DNA of 64,000 nt, taken from NCBI GenBank assembly GCA_016165875.1, contig JABBOT010000034.1, positions 1,281,322-1,345,321 of the forward strand, given 5' to 3'. Below the pieces are notes generated by a model. It did not search any database. It was not told the origin of the DNA and saw only the letters and a program-made list of their open reading frames with translations. The DNA is from Acanthopleura granulata. Its lineage: Eukaryota; Mollusca; Polyplacophora; Chitonida; Chitonidae. The position numbers and the translations under genes are program-made. Shown piece after piece: positions 10,701-19,159 of the stretch. Positions within the stretch are counted from its first letter, which is position 1, and the number at the start of each line of letters is the position of its first letter.

Positions 10701-13700
10701 GTTGCCTTGTTTATGCCACCTTGTTGTTTTCTTGTAAAGTGTGAGTTCAGACCAAGCTGTGGACAGGGAATTTTTGGATTCTCCTGCTGTGTTGCCTTGT
10801 TTGTGCCACCTTGTTGTTTTCTGATAAAGTGTGAGTTCAGACCAAGTCGTGGACAGGGAATTTTTGGATTCTCCTGCTCTGTTGCTTGTTTATGCCACCT
10901 TGTTGTTTTCTCGTAAAGTGTGAGTTCAGACCAAGTCGTGGACAGGGAATTTTTGGATTCTCCTGCTGTGTTGCCTTGTTTGTGCCACCTTGTTGTTTTC
11001 TGATAAAGTGTGAGTTCAGACCAAGCTGTGGACAGAGAATGTTTGGATTCTCCTGCTGTGTTGCCTTGTTTGTTCCACCTTGTTTTCTCGTAAAGTGTGA
11101 GTTCAGACCAAGTCGTGGACAGGGAATTTTTGGATTCTCCTGCTGTGTTGCCTTGTTTGTTCCACCTTGTTGTTTTCTGATAAAGTGTGAGTTCAGACCA
11201 AGTCGTGGACAGAGAATGTTTGGATTCTCCTGCTGTGTTGCCTTGTTTGTGCCACCTTGTTGTGATGGCACATGACCCGATGATCCATTCACTATTTGGG
11301 ATATGAATGTGGATTTGCAGAAAACACTGGAAAACGATCGATCTTGCCAGTCACTGTTTTCTTTACATGAAGAATATGGCAGAACAGGAAATGCTGGACG
11401 CAATGCTCCCTGACAATAAGCGGTCATGTGCATATTTGCATGCCATTCATGGGATGTCAAGTTTTACAGAAAATTGCCTAAAGGCAATTTACCTAAAGGC
11501 AATTTACCCCTGCCACTGCCGTTGCCTGAAGGCAATTTACCCCTGCCACTCCCCTTGCCTGAAGGCAATTTACCCCTGCCACTCCCCTTGCCTGAAGGCA
11601 ATTTACCCCTGCCACTCCCCTTGCCTGAAGGCAATTTACCCCTGCCACTCCAGTTTCCTCCACCCTTAAACTGATCATGCAAGTAAAATGTTCTTGGGTA
11701 TGGCGTTATTCACATATACAGCAAATAAATCAGCAAATCTTGACCAGGTCAGATAACTCTACTGGACGAGCTGCTGCTGAGAAACACGGGTGAAAACACT
11801 TGACCGTGCTTCGCAAGTGGTCTAAATATGAAAGGTTTGAAAAATCTAAACATACTATGTCAAACTAGCCAATTAGATTCCTTCATTTATTACTAGGTTT
11901 TCCTCACCTTGTCTGGTAACTCTGATGTAGTCTCCAAACAACCAGTCAGATTCCTTTTATACTGCTTGTGGCTAAGGTCTTCTCGAATTGTTTGGTCACT
12001 ATGACATAACCTCGAGAAAACCAGTGAGATTCCCTGCTGGTGGATACTAGGTTTCCCTTCTCATGTTTCATCACTTTGACATAATCTCCAAACAACCAGT
12101 CAGATTCCTTTTATACTGCTTGTGGCTAAGGTCTTCTCGAATTGTTTGATCACTCTGACATAACCTCTAGCAAATCCAATCATATTCCCTGCTGGTTGTC
12201 GCTAGGTTCCCTTCTTCACGTTTGGTCACTGACATGATCTCAAACTAACCTGTCAGATTTCCTGTTCGTTGTTTGCTAGGTCCTCCTCCTAACATTGTCA
12301 GGTGACACTGACATAATCTCAGACCAACCAATCAGATTCCTCTGTAATGCTTGTTGCTGGATTCTCTTCCTCACATGGCCTGGTCACTGTGACATAATCT
12401 CAAACCAACCAATCAGATTCCTCTCTTCTTGTTGCTAGGTTCCACTCCTCACCTTGTCGGGTCATAGTGAGGGCATCTCATCTGTCTGCTGGTTGTGCGC
12501 GAATGAGGTGTGCACGGCATCATGGGATCACACCATACGAATGTGGGACATCGAGAAGGCTACCCAGAAATCATCATTGGTAAGCTGTAACTATTTCTTC
12601 CTTGCCTTAAGGGACTCGCCATTCCCCCCTTTGCCCCTGAGTCATAAGGCAATTTTGTCTTCATTTAAAGGGAAAGACCAGACAAAAATGAAGGTATGGT
12701 GAGTGAAAAGACCATGAAAAACTGCATCTGAAAATACCATCCCTCAATTTTTTTTTTCCATCAAATTAAACACAGTGAAATATTTTGATTGTATGGTGGG
12801 TTTTAGATAATGTGGGTCTCCATTAACGTCACACAACTTTTTGCACACGTTTATGAAAAGTCGGCATGACGTCACTGGTGAACCAGGTCAACGATATGGT
12901 CCAAAAAGCCCTCCATACAATCCAAACATTTGATTGCATTTACTTTGGTGAAAAATAATGTACAAAATTAGTGAAGATGTTTTGGAAACAGTTTTTCAAG
13001 TTAATGCTCCTTTCACGTACCATAACTTCATGTTTGTGTAGTCTTTCCCTTTAACCCTTATTATATGGAAAGTCTGCAGACCAGGAAGGGATTAAGTGGT
13101 TAGGTGCATGGCTCTCCCAACTGAGTCTTTACCTAAGACAGGGAATTTCTCTCATTGTCGGCTGCAGCATGGCCTTCCATCAATATAGTGTGTAAGCCTG
13201 TGTGTCAAATGTGGGAATGTTCGCCAGGTAACTTGCCAGAGATCTGTGGTTTCCCCTGGGCACTCCTGTTCACCCTGGGCACCCCTGTTTCCCCTTAGCA
13301 CCCCTGTTTCCCCTAGGCACCCCTGTTCACCCTGGGCACCCCTGTTTCCCCTTGGCACTCCTGTTCACCCTGGGCACTCCTGTTTCCCCTTAGCACCCCT
13401 GTTTCCCCAGGGCACTCCTGTTCCCCCTTAGCACTCCTGTTCACCCAGGGCACTCCTGTTCACCCAGGGCACTCCTGTTCCCCCTTAGCACTCCTGTTCA
13501 CCCAGGGCACTCCTGTTCACCCAGGGCACTCCTGTTTCCCCTTAGCACTCCTGTTCACCCAGGGCACTCCTGTTCACCCAGGGCACTCCTGTTCCCCCTT
13601 AGCACTCCTGTTCACCCAGGGCACTCCTGTTCACCCAGGGCACTCCTGTTTCCCCTTAGCACTCCTGTTCACCCAGGGCACTCCTGTTTCCCCTTAGCAC

Positions 13701-16700
13701 CCCTGTTTCCCCAGGGCACTCCTGTTCACCCTGGGCACTCCTGTTTCCCCTTAGCACCCCTGTTTCCCCTGGGCACCCCTGTTCACCCTGGGCACCCCTG
13801 TTTCCCCTTGGCACTCCTGTTCACCCTGGGCACTCCTGTTTCCCCTTAGCACCCCTGTTTCCCCAGGGCACTCCTGTTCCCCCTTAGCACTCCTGTTCAC
13901 CCAGGGCACTCCTGTTCACCCAGGGCACTCCTGTTCCCCCTTAGCACTCCTGTTCACCCAGGGCACTCCTGTTCACCCAGGGCACTCCTGTTTCCCCTTA
14001 GCACTCCTGTTCACCCAGGGCACTCCTGTTCCCCCTTAGCACTCCTGTTCACCCAGGGCACTCCTGTTCACCCAGGGCACTCCTGTTTCCCCTTAGCACT
14101 CCTGTTCACCCTGGGCACTCCTGTTTCCCCTTAGCACCCCTGTTTCCCCAGGGCACTCCTGTTTCCCCTTAGCACTCCTGTTCACCCAGGGCACTCCTGT
14201 TCACCCAGGGCACTCCTGTTCCCCCTTAGCACTCCTGTTCACCCAGGGCACTCCTGTTCACCCAGGGCACTCCTGTTTCCCCTTGGCACTTCTGTTTCCC
14301 CTTGGCACTTCTGTTTCCCCTTGGCACTCCTGTTCACCCAGGGCACTCCTGTTTCCCCTTGGCACTCCTGTTTCCCCTTGGCACTCCTGTTCACCCAGGG
14401 CACTCCTGTTTCCCCTTGGCACTCCTGTTCACCCAGGGCACTCCTGTTTCCCCTTGGCACTCCTGTTCACCCAGGGCACTCCTGTTTCCCCTTGGCACTC
14501 CTGTTCACCCAGGGCACTCCTGTTTCCCCTTGGCACTCCTGTTCACCCAGGGCACTCCTGTATCCCCCGGGCACTCCTGTTCCCCCTTAGAACTTCTGTT
14601 CCCCCTTAGCACTCCTGTTTCCCCTTAGAACTTCTGTTCCCCCTTAGCACTCCTGTTTCCCCTTAGCACTTCTGTTTCCCCTTAGCACTTCTGTTCACAC
14701 TGGGCACTCTCGTTTCCCCTGGGCACTCCTTTGTCCCCTGCCAGTGAAAATGATTGTCATCAAAGTGAAAAATTCTTGAGTATGGCATTAACCAACAATG
14801 AAATAAATATGTTAAAGGAATAGAATTACATTTACCTACCATTATGTAGCCCTCGTTTCCTTGTAGGGTCAGGTTACGTCCAGCAAAGAATTTTTTGAAT
14901 GATGGATTGACACTGCTGTACGGCGTTGAACAACTGTGTCATAAATACTAAGCAAAACACTTAATACCAGTAATAATAACAAGTACTAAAAATAATTACG
15001 GAAATAAATAATATCAAGCATTTTTACCTGGGTGAAGATGAATCCTTGTTCTGCTGGTGATGTATCGGTTCTCGCCTTTATTACAATATCTGATACTACG
15101 TTTACGTTTATAGTGTTGATTGCTCATCCAAGTTTTTGGCGTCTTTGATTTGCTAAGCCATGTACGTGTACAGTGCATCTTGGGTCTTCCAGCAAGGCTC
15201 CAAAGTGTTCCTAGACCTGGCCTATTCGGACATGAGCCGGACGTTAGTGACTGCCTCGGCTGACCGCCACGTCAGATTGTACGACCCAAGAGCTACAGGT
15301 CAGTCACCTTCATAGGGTTAAGGTTGCTTCATCGCTTCACCATAGAAGGTCGCTTGACCTCTTTTATTTTTACAACCAGTTCGACCTATTCACACGCTTA
15401 TCTAAACTGTGTTGTCTAGTGAAATCTCTCGGCTTGTCCTATTTTATTTTTAAATCAATGTTTTCTCATTGAGGGGGTTAGTGCGCTAGTGCAGCATGAT
15501 GACCCAGGAGCTTCTCAGTAATGTGTTCGCTGTGAGTTCAAGCCCCGCTCATGCTGGTTTCCTATCTGGCCATTAATAGGAAGGTCTGCCAGCAACCTTT
15601 TTCCTCCCATCATAATGCTATCCGCTCTCAGAAATAGTGAAATATTTTTGAGTACGGCGGAAAACACCAATCAAATAAAGAAATAAATAAATCGACTGCA
15701 AGTGATTATTTGAGCTCAGTTCTGCCTTGCACATTTCAGACAAACACTCTGACTGGCCACAACAAGCTTTTTTATCTAGCACCTTATTGGCGTTGTATTT
15801 GAGCTCAATTCAAATTCCACATCAAGGAGCCTTCACTTGACGTTTTACTAGGGTTCCTTTTTCGCCAGGAGTCTTTGATTGGTTGGTTAAAGTCATGAGT
15901 CATTGTGGCTATCTCAGGCCAGTTTTACGAAGCAGTCGCAAACTGCGCCAGGCATAACTTCCATGACAACATGCAGTGAACAGATACGTCACCATGGTAA
16001 ATGCGCTTGAGGCAGGGTAGCGACAGCTTTGTGGAATAGTCCCCTGGATTGGTGGAAGCGCTGAGTCATGTGACTGTCTGGCCCTTGAGCAATCAGATCA
16101 GGTGTTTTGCCATTTCAGTTGAGGCTTCAAATCATGAGGCCTGCCAGCAACCTGCAGATGGTGGTGGGTTTCCCTGGGGGCTCTGCACGATTTCCTCCCA
16201 CCATAATGCTGGCGGCCGCTGAAGAAGTGAAATATTCTTGAGTACGGCGTAAAACACAAATCAAATAAATAATTAAATAAAATCAGAATGTCGGTCATAT
16301 GGATTGCCCAGGGCATTCTGATATTTCCCACCCATACCTCACTGTTGTCAAGTAAGTGAAATGGTTTTTATGCACAGCATTGAACACTAATCAAGTTAAC
16401 ATATGAGAGTACATTTGTATATCTGGTGTCAGTAAAATGTGACTGGGTGGGGTGTCGTGTTTTGTGCCTTCGGCATGATGTTCCGGTGGTGGCATGGACT
16501 CAGTGTGCCACATGGAGACACATCATGTATACATTCTACGGACTCCTCATTGTCATATGACTTCAAAATTGTTGAGTAAGACAAAATCCAAAGCACACAT
16601 ACATACCAATATGAGATGTGTTTACAGATCCAAGTAAGCAAAATGAAAATGTCCAGTCAACCCAAGACCTTCTCTTGTTTTGTTTTTTTTTTCTAGACGG

Positions 16701-17350
16701 AGCCCTTGTCCAATCATCTTTCACGTCTCATAATGGTTGGGTTTCCAGTGTGGCCTGGTCATCAACCAGTCAGCATCTGTTTCTCTCTGGATCCTATGAT
16801 AAAGTGATGAAATTATGGGACACCAGGAGGTAAGCACTGGAAATCAGTGTAATGGTTTTGATTTCCCACAAACTCGGGGAGAAAAAAATACAGGGTTCAT
16901 GTAACATAGTGATTGATTATGTAATATTATTGGAATGTTTATAGTCAGGAGATCTGACCGATGAAGAAATGTGGGTAAAACTAAATTCCTCCACTCATTA
17001 AAATTCAGGAGTATGGCATTAAACACCAGTCGCTTAAGTAATGTATTCTTGCGTGTTTTGAAAAGAAAACACTCTTATTCTTTTTGTCGGCACTGCGCTG
17101 TGCAAACTTTGTGAGTGGTCAGCTTGTCTTTTTGAAATCATGTACCTAAGGTTTGAATCGATTTGGAAAAGAAACAGCATTGAAGTTCGTTTTACTTTTT
17201 CCTTGCAGTCCCAAAGCCCCGTTGTATAACCTCAGTGGCCATGGTGACAAGATCCTGGCTGTTGATTGGTCGACCCCAGAACTCTTAATATCAGCTGCTG
17301 CGGACAATCATATTAAAATATTCCAGTATCATGACACAAAAACCCTATGA
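1600..17350 (+). CDS. WDR12: WDR12, ribosome biogenesis WD-repeat protein (5'-partial, nine exons)
   Basis: WDR12 (yeast Ytm1) is a subunit of the PeBoW complex with PES1 and BOP1, which acts in the nucleolus in 27S/32S pre-rRNA processing and 60S assembly. Nine exons join in phase at GT-AG introns: 1600-1706, 2211-2326, 3763-3920, 5341-5386, 6544-6629, 12439-12579, 15193-15298, 16697-16829, 17209-17350. They total 1035 nt, 344 residues plus TGA. Seven WD repeats are visible, with cores such as [32 protein letters not shown] and [12 protein letters not shown]. Exon E holds a basic NKRKR stretch where family members carry a lysine/arginine-rich linker between WD3 and WD4. The family is about 420 residues long, so roughly 80 N-terminal residues (the NLE domain that binds the MIDAS AAA-ATPase Rea1/MDN1) are missing here; I found no exon for them in 1-1599. 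Every phase matches, so the model is strong. The exact 5' boundary depends on the unseen upstream exon. Confidence 0.95.
1992..2127 (+). mobile_element. SINE-A fragment, 3' half
   Basis: SINE-A is the main SINE of this window. Its head has a Pol III box A (TGGCTCAGTTGG) and box B (GAGTTCAAGTCC). Its body reads GGAAGGTCTGCCAGCAACCTG, then TTTCCTCCCACCATAATGCT, then AGTGAAATATTCTTGAGTAC, and it ends in (AAAT)n. This 5'-truncated copy ends in AAATAAATAAATAAATC. Confidence 0.85.
2211..2326 (+). CDS. WDR12: WDR12 exon B: WD1 end and start of WD2
   Basis: The acceptor is TCTTTTTCAG and the donor GTAAAC; it enters in phase 2 and leaves in phase 1. It encodes [13 protein letters not shown] (WD1) and [11 protein letters not shown] (WD2 start). 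Confidence 0.94.
2358..2597 (+). mobile_element. SINE-A copy, nearly full length, degraded
   Basis: It begins within the tRNA-like head (TAGCGCATTAGTGCAGCATAATGACCC), keeps the central TTTCCTC...TATAATGCTG block, and ends in an A-rich tail. It lies just after the donor of WDR12 exon B. Confidence 0.85.
2980..3165 (+). mobile_element. SINE-A copy, strongly degraded
   Basis: A box B-like ATGAGTTCAAGTCC, a shortened GGCTTCCTTTCC block and AAGTGAAATATGCTTGAGTATGGC with an AAATAAATAATC tail identify it. The middle is rearranged. Confidence 0.7.
3763..3920 (+). CDS. WDR12: WDR12 exon C: WD2 end and start of WD3
   Basis: The acceptor is CCTTTTGCAG and the donor GTAAGC; it enters in phase 1 and leaves in phase 0. 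It encodes [17 protein letters not shown] and [12 protein letters not shown], the WD2/WD3 boundary typical of the family. Confidence 0.95.
4181..4446 (+). mobile_element. SINE-A, full length
   Basis: It has a complete head (GGGCCTCTGTGGCTCGGC), body and AATGAATAAATC tail. Similar flanks, TACTCTTAAG on the left and TAGTCTTAAG on the right, look like an aged target-site duplication. Confidence 0.9.
4500..4720 (-). mobile_element. Family C interspersed repeat copy
   Basis: This AT-rich ~200-bp block shares an ordered set of words (AACTCAATTTT, AAAATC.TTTAT, TAGAAAAATCCC) with blocks near 27525-27715, 48620-48830 and 49765-49940. The class is unknown: no TIRs or Pol III boxes were seen. Confidence 0.6.
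5036..5190. repeat. 22-bp tandem repeat, about 7 units
   Basis: TTTTCTCAGGATATCATATC-type units recur every 22 bp (CAGG at 5041, 5063, 5085, 5107, 5129 and on). It ends about 150 bp before the acceptor of WDR12 exon D, and each unit has a TTTTCTCAG|G acceptor-like word. Confidence 0.92.
5341..5386 (+). CDS. WDR12: WDR12 exon D: WD3 end (46-nt micro-exon)
   Basis: This very short exon follows TTTGTTTTCAG and ends before GTGAGT. It reads [15 protein letters not shown] and completes WD3. The phases (0 in, 1 out) fit both neighbours. Confidence 0.93.
5478..5690 (-). mobile_element. SINE-A, reverse, lacking its 3' tail
   Basis: GGTGGGAGGAGACC, GGAAGCCAGCATGAGCTGG and GCTTGAACT (box B, reverse) are followed by a duplicated head segment (GGCGAGAGGCTTGAAC and GGTGAAAGGATTTGG). 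Confidence 0.8.
5766..5945 (-). mobile_element. SINE-A 3' fragment, reverse
   Basis: TTTATTTATTTGTTTGGTG, TACTCAAGAATATTTCACTT and GCCAGCATTATGGTGGGAGG are the reversed tail and core. The homology fades after about 5860. Confidence 0.8.
6351..6440 (+). mobile_element. SINE-A 3' fragment
   Basis: It keeps the core TCCTCCCACCATAATGATG, AAGTGAAATATTCTTGAGTA, and a short AATCAAATAAAT tail, about 100 bp upstream of WDR12 exon E. Confidence 0.85.
6544..6629 (+). CDS. WDR12: WDR12 exon E: basic linker between WD3 and WD4
   Basis: The exon lies between CGTTCCTTAG and GTGAGC (phase 1 in, 0 out). It encodes an acidic stretch ([11 protein letters not shown]) and then [11 protein letters not shown], a plausible nuclear localisation signal; basic linkers at this point are usual for WDR12. 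Confidence 0.9.
7145..11270. repeat. 89-90 bp minisatellite, about 46 units, in a WDR12 intron
   Basis: Units with GTGAGTTCAGACCAAG, GTGGACAGGGAATTTTTGG, ATTCTCCTGCT and GCCACCTTGTTGTTTTCTCG recur every 90 or 89 bp between exons E and F. Ninety is divisible by three and the unit lacks stops in one frame on each strand, so long open frames appear on both strands (for example 7147-8040 minus and 7219-8058 plus). One-base deletions shift the frame in the 89-bp units. A 1161-bp block is itself repeated (about 9140-10300 and 10301-11270). I do not regard it as coding. Confidence 0.97.
11465..11650. repeat. 33-bp tandem repeat, about 5 units
   Basis: TTGCCTGAAGGCAATTTACC followed by CCTGCCACTCCCC recurs every 33 bp; the first units are shorter. 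GCCTGAAGGC is nearly self-complementary. The array runs directly into a SINE-A 3' half. Confidence 0.93.
11645..11735 (+). mobile_element. SINE-A 3' half adjoining the 33-bp array
   Basis: AGTTTCCTCCACCCTTAAACTG, AGTAAAATGTTCTTGGGTAT and CAGCAAATAAATCAG follow the order and spacing of the SINE-A core and tail, with many substitutions. Confidence 0.65.
11830..12438 (+). repeat. 73-81 bp tandem array carrying copies of the exon F 3' splice site
   Basis: The block AACCAATCAGATTCC recurs at about 11872, 11947, 12026, 12101, 12181, 12254, 12333 and 12414. Each is followed by a GCTAG- or CTAAG-like acceptor and a segment resembling the first ~42 nt of WDR12 exon F. The last unit is the real intron end and exon start. 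Confidence 0.88.
12439..12579 (+). CDS. WDR12: WDR12 exon F: WD4
   Basis: This 141-nt exon, phase 0 at both ends, follows GTTGCTAG and ends before GTAAGC. It encodes [15 protein letters not shown] through [15 protein letters not shown]. Its first ~42 nt and its acceptor are repeated several times in the intron just upstream (see findings). Confidence 0.95.
12665..13054. mobile_element. Foldback MITE, about 390 bp, TTAA ends
   Basis: The element starts TTAAAGGGAAAGACCA and ends TAGTCTTTCCCTTTAA, 15 of 16 bp inverted. Inner segments are also inverted (GATTGTATGGTGGG against CCCTCCATACAATC). TTAA at both ends could be part of the TIR or a piggyBac-type target duplication. No transposase is present. 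Confidence 0.75.
13190..13255 (+). mobile_element. SINE-A middle segment, left of the 19-bp array
   Basis: GTGGGAATGTTCGCCAGGTA, then ACTTGCCAGAGATCTGTGG and TTTCCCCTGGGC, parallels the SINE-A body (GTGGGAAGGTCTGCCAGCAA and TGGGTTTCCCCCGGGC). The matching 3' half follows the array at 14730-14812. Confidence 0.6.
13250..14725. repeat. 19-bp minisatellite, about 77 units
   Basis: Two unit types alternate, GGGCACTCCTGTTCACCCA and TAGCACTCCTGTTTCCCCT. Since 19 is not a multiple of 3, successive units rotate through the frames and give overlapping Pro/Ser/Leu-rich open frames, which are not evidence of coding. Confidence 0.96.
14730..14812 (+). mobile_element. SINE-A 3' half, right of the 19-bp array
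   Basis: AAAGTGAAAAATTCTTGAGT, ATGGCATTAACCAACAATGA and AATAAAT match the SINE-A 3' end in order. Confidence 0.7.
15193..15298 (+). CDS. WDR12: WDR12 exon G: WD5
   Basis: The acceptor is GGTCTTCCAG and the donor GTCAGT; phase 0 in, 1 out. It encodes [19 protein letters not shown] and [13 protein letters not shown], matching WD5, whose first strand starts directly after the WD4 exon. Confidence 0.93.
15475..15693 (+). mobile_element. SINE-A, nearly full length
   Basis: It starts in the head (TTAGTGCGCTAGTGCAGCAT), has box B GAGTTCAAGCCC, the CCTCCCATCATAATGC core and an AAAGAAATAAATAAATC tail, with a short internal deletion after CCAGCAACC. Confidence 0.9.
16136..16284 (+). mobile_element. 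SINE-A, 5'-truncated
   Basis: CTGCCAGCAACCTGCAGATG, the TTTCCTCCCACCATAATGCT core and a AAATAAATAATTAAATAAAA tail are present. Confidence 0.88.
16432..16600 (+). mobile_element. SINE-B fragment
   Basis: GTGACTGGGTGGGGTGTCGT, GGCATGATGTTCCGG and GGCATGGACTC are the 3' part of SINE-B, seen reversed in the longer copies at 19160-19372, 42845-43010 and 43600-43871. Confidence 0.7.
16697..16829 (+). CDS. WDR12: WDR12 exon H: WD6
   Basis: The acceptor is TTTTTTTTCTAG and the donor GTAAGC; phase 1 in, 2 out. It encodes [16 protein letters not shown] and [22 protein letters not shown] and MKLWDTR are close to the vertebrate protein at the same place. Confidence 0.95.
17209..17350 (+). CDS. WDR12: WDR12 exon I: WD7 and stop
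   Basis: The exon follows TTTCCTTGCAG in phase 2 and ends in TGA at 17348-17350. It encodes [18 protein letters not shown] and a final strand [12 protein letters not shown]. No canonical AATAAA was seen close after the stop; the only AT-rich candidate is around 17440-17450, so the 3' end is undefined. Confidence 0.95.
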
Positions 17351-17522
17351 AATGCCTGATAATGACTGTGACGTGTTATATCTGCATCTTGGTGTTGCCT
17401 ATTGTAACATGATGTAACTGAAATCAGAAGTGACTTATTAAATAATCATTGGATAGGGTCTTAGCCATGAGTGTTAATTTATGGGCGTCTTAGTTTTTGT
17501 CTCTCATTATTACTTTGTCAGC

Positions 17523-18090
17523 CATGTCTTCAGGGTTTGACATTAATAGTGGGCGGCTGCAGAGCCGAGGCGGGTGGAAATTTTGATCGGACCTTCGTCA
17601 GCTACATGTATTTCTTCAGGGTTTGACATTAATAGTGGGCGGCTGCAGAGCCGAGGCCAGTGGAAGTTTTGATCGGACCTTCGTCAGCTACATGTATTTC
17701 TTCAGGGTTTGACATTAATAGTGGGCGGCTGCAGAGCCGAGGCCAGTGGAAATTTTGATCGGACCTTCGTCAGCTACATGTATTTCTTCAGGGTTTGACA
17801 TTAATAGCGGGCGGCTGCAGAGCCGAGGCCAGTGAAAATTTTGATCGGACCTTCGTCAGCTACATGTATTTCTTCAGGGTTTGACATTAATAGTGGGCGG
17901 CTGCAGAGCCGAGGCGGGTGGAAATTTTGATCGGACCTTCGTCAGCTACATGTATTTCTTCAGGGTTTGACATTAATAGTGGGCGGCTGCAGAGCCGAGG
18001 CCAGTGGAAGTTTTGATCGGACCTTCGTCAGCTACATGTATTTATTCAGGGCTTGACAATAACACTAGCCTGCTGGGTCGAGGCTAGTGG
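17523..18090. repeat. 86-bp tandem repeat, six full units plus one divergent
   Basis: TTCAGGGTTTGACATTAATA recurs at 17529, 17615, 17701, 17787, 17873 and 17959, with a degenerate seventh unit near 18045. Each unit carries CGGCTGCAGAGCCG, a 5-bp stem hairpin. It starts about 170 bp after the WDR12 stop, so it may lie in the 3' UTR. Confidence 0.95.
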
Positions 18091-19150
18091 ATTTTTCGGA
18101 TAGGCCAGGTGTTAAGCAAGAACTGGTTTGACCATGATGTATCAACGTTTAGGTGTAATTCATTTATAACCTAGTGACGTTACCTGCAGTCATGAAGAGA
18201 ATTCTAAAAATATGGCACCTGCTAGATGCTATACATTCAGATGAAAATAAGTCCCAGAATAGTTTGATCATTATTTAATTAAAGGACCAGGTAATATCAG
18301 TGGGGACAGAAAATCTCAGAGGAGACTGGTTCTAGTAATTGTTGACTGTTAAAAATGTATGGTTAATTTTGAGTTAGGTGTCGTTGGTAAACAGAAGAGC
18401 TTTTTTGCCCAGTTTAGGTGAAATCACCCGTCAGTGGGAAGTTGGTTGAGCTCCAGCTGGCTCATGGAGTAGAGCGCTGTTTCAACGGCAGCACTGCAAG
18501 ATTCACACCAGACACTTCATTATTTCAGGCACGTGTCTCTAGCACACCTGGATTATGGTTGAGGAGTGTGCCAGGTGTGGGAGAGTGATAGGCCACCTCA
18601 AATACAATGACCTGCGTTGTTTTCACTGCAGCAAAGGCCCTAACCTGTACAGAATATGTGTAGCTGTCGGGCAGGCTCAAGTATGTGAAATTACCCTAAA
18701 TGACCTAATATTTTGTCTGTTTAAATCGCTCTTTTTTTTTTATTGAGATTTCCACTGACTTTAGGAAAGAGTTTTATCAGTAAAGATCTGCTTGAAATCA
18801 AGAAAGGTGTTTCTGAAATCCAGAAAGGTGTTTTTTTTCTTGAAAGCCAGGATGGTGCGTGACTTTTGGGATACCCTGTACATGTCTACCACTTGATCAT
18901 TACTGCCCAATCAATACCAGAGGATTTTCTCTGATGCTGGATAATATTAGTTACATGGTTACTAAGTGAAAGTATACAAAAGTATATGAGTCTGTAAGGC
19001 TCATACCACCACATGATCAGTGCTGTCCAGTCAAAAGCAGAGGATTTTTGACTGATACTGGATAATCTGGGTTGGCTGGCAGAGGATTGGGGGATAATTT
19101 CTGCCATGCCAACTGTGGTTATAGGTGCCTATGCTAAGCATGTGATGACG
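18091..19150. other. Intergenic, no gene recognised
   Basis: Sequence between WDR12 and the next SINE. A frame at 18555-18746 has two CxxC pairs but no splice signals or family resemblance. Around 18900-19090 two segments sharing CAGAGGATTTTtcTGATaCTGGATAAT are a local duplication. Confidence 0.5.
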
Positions 19151-19159
19151 AGGTATTGA

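Noticed and set aside
7147..11460. Long open frames on both strands (up to ~297 codons) as repetitive proteins
   Set aside because: They follow directly from a stop-free 90-bp unit; they break at every 89-bp unit, exist on both strands and sit inside a WDR12 intron.
13152..14628. Pro/Ser/Leu-rich collagen-like or adhesive protein
   Set aside because: A 19-bp unit rotates through all frames; the same peptide pattern appears in overlapping frames and there is no start or splice context.
18555..18746. Zinc-ribbon-like peptide with two CxxC pairs
   Set aside because: Short and isolated, no acceptor or donor giving a sensible exon, and no family match I can defend.
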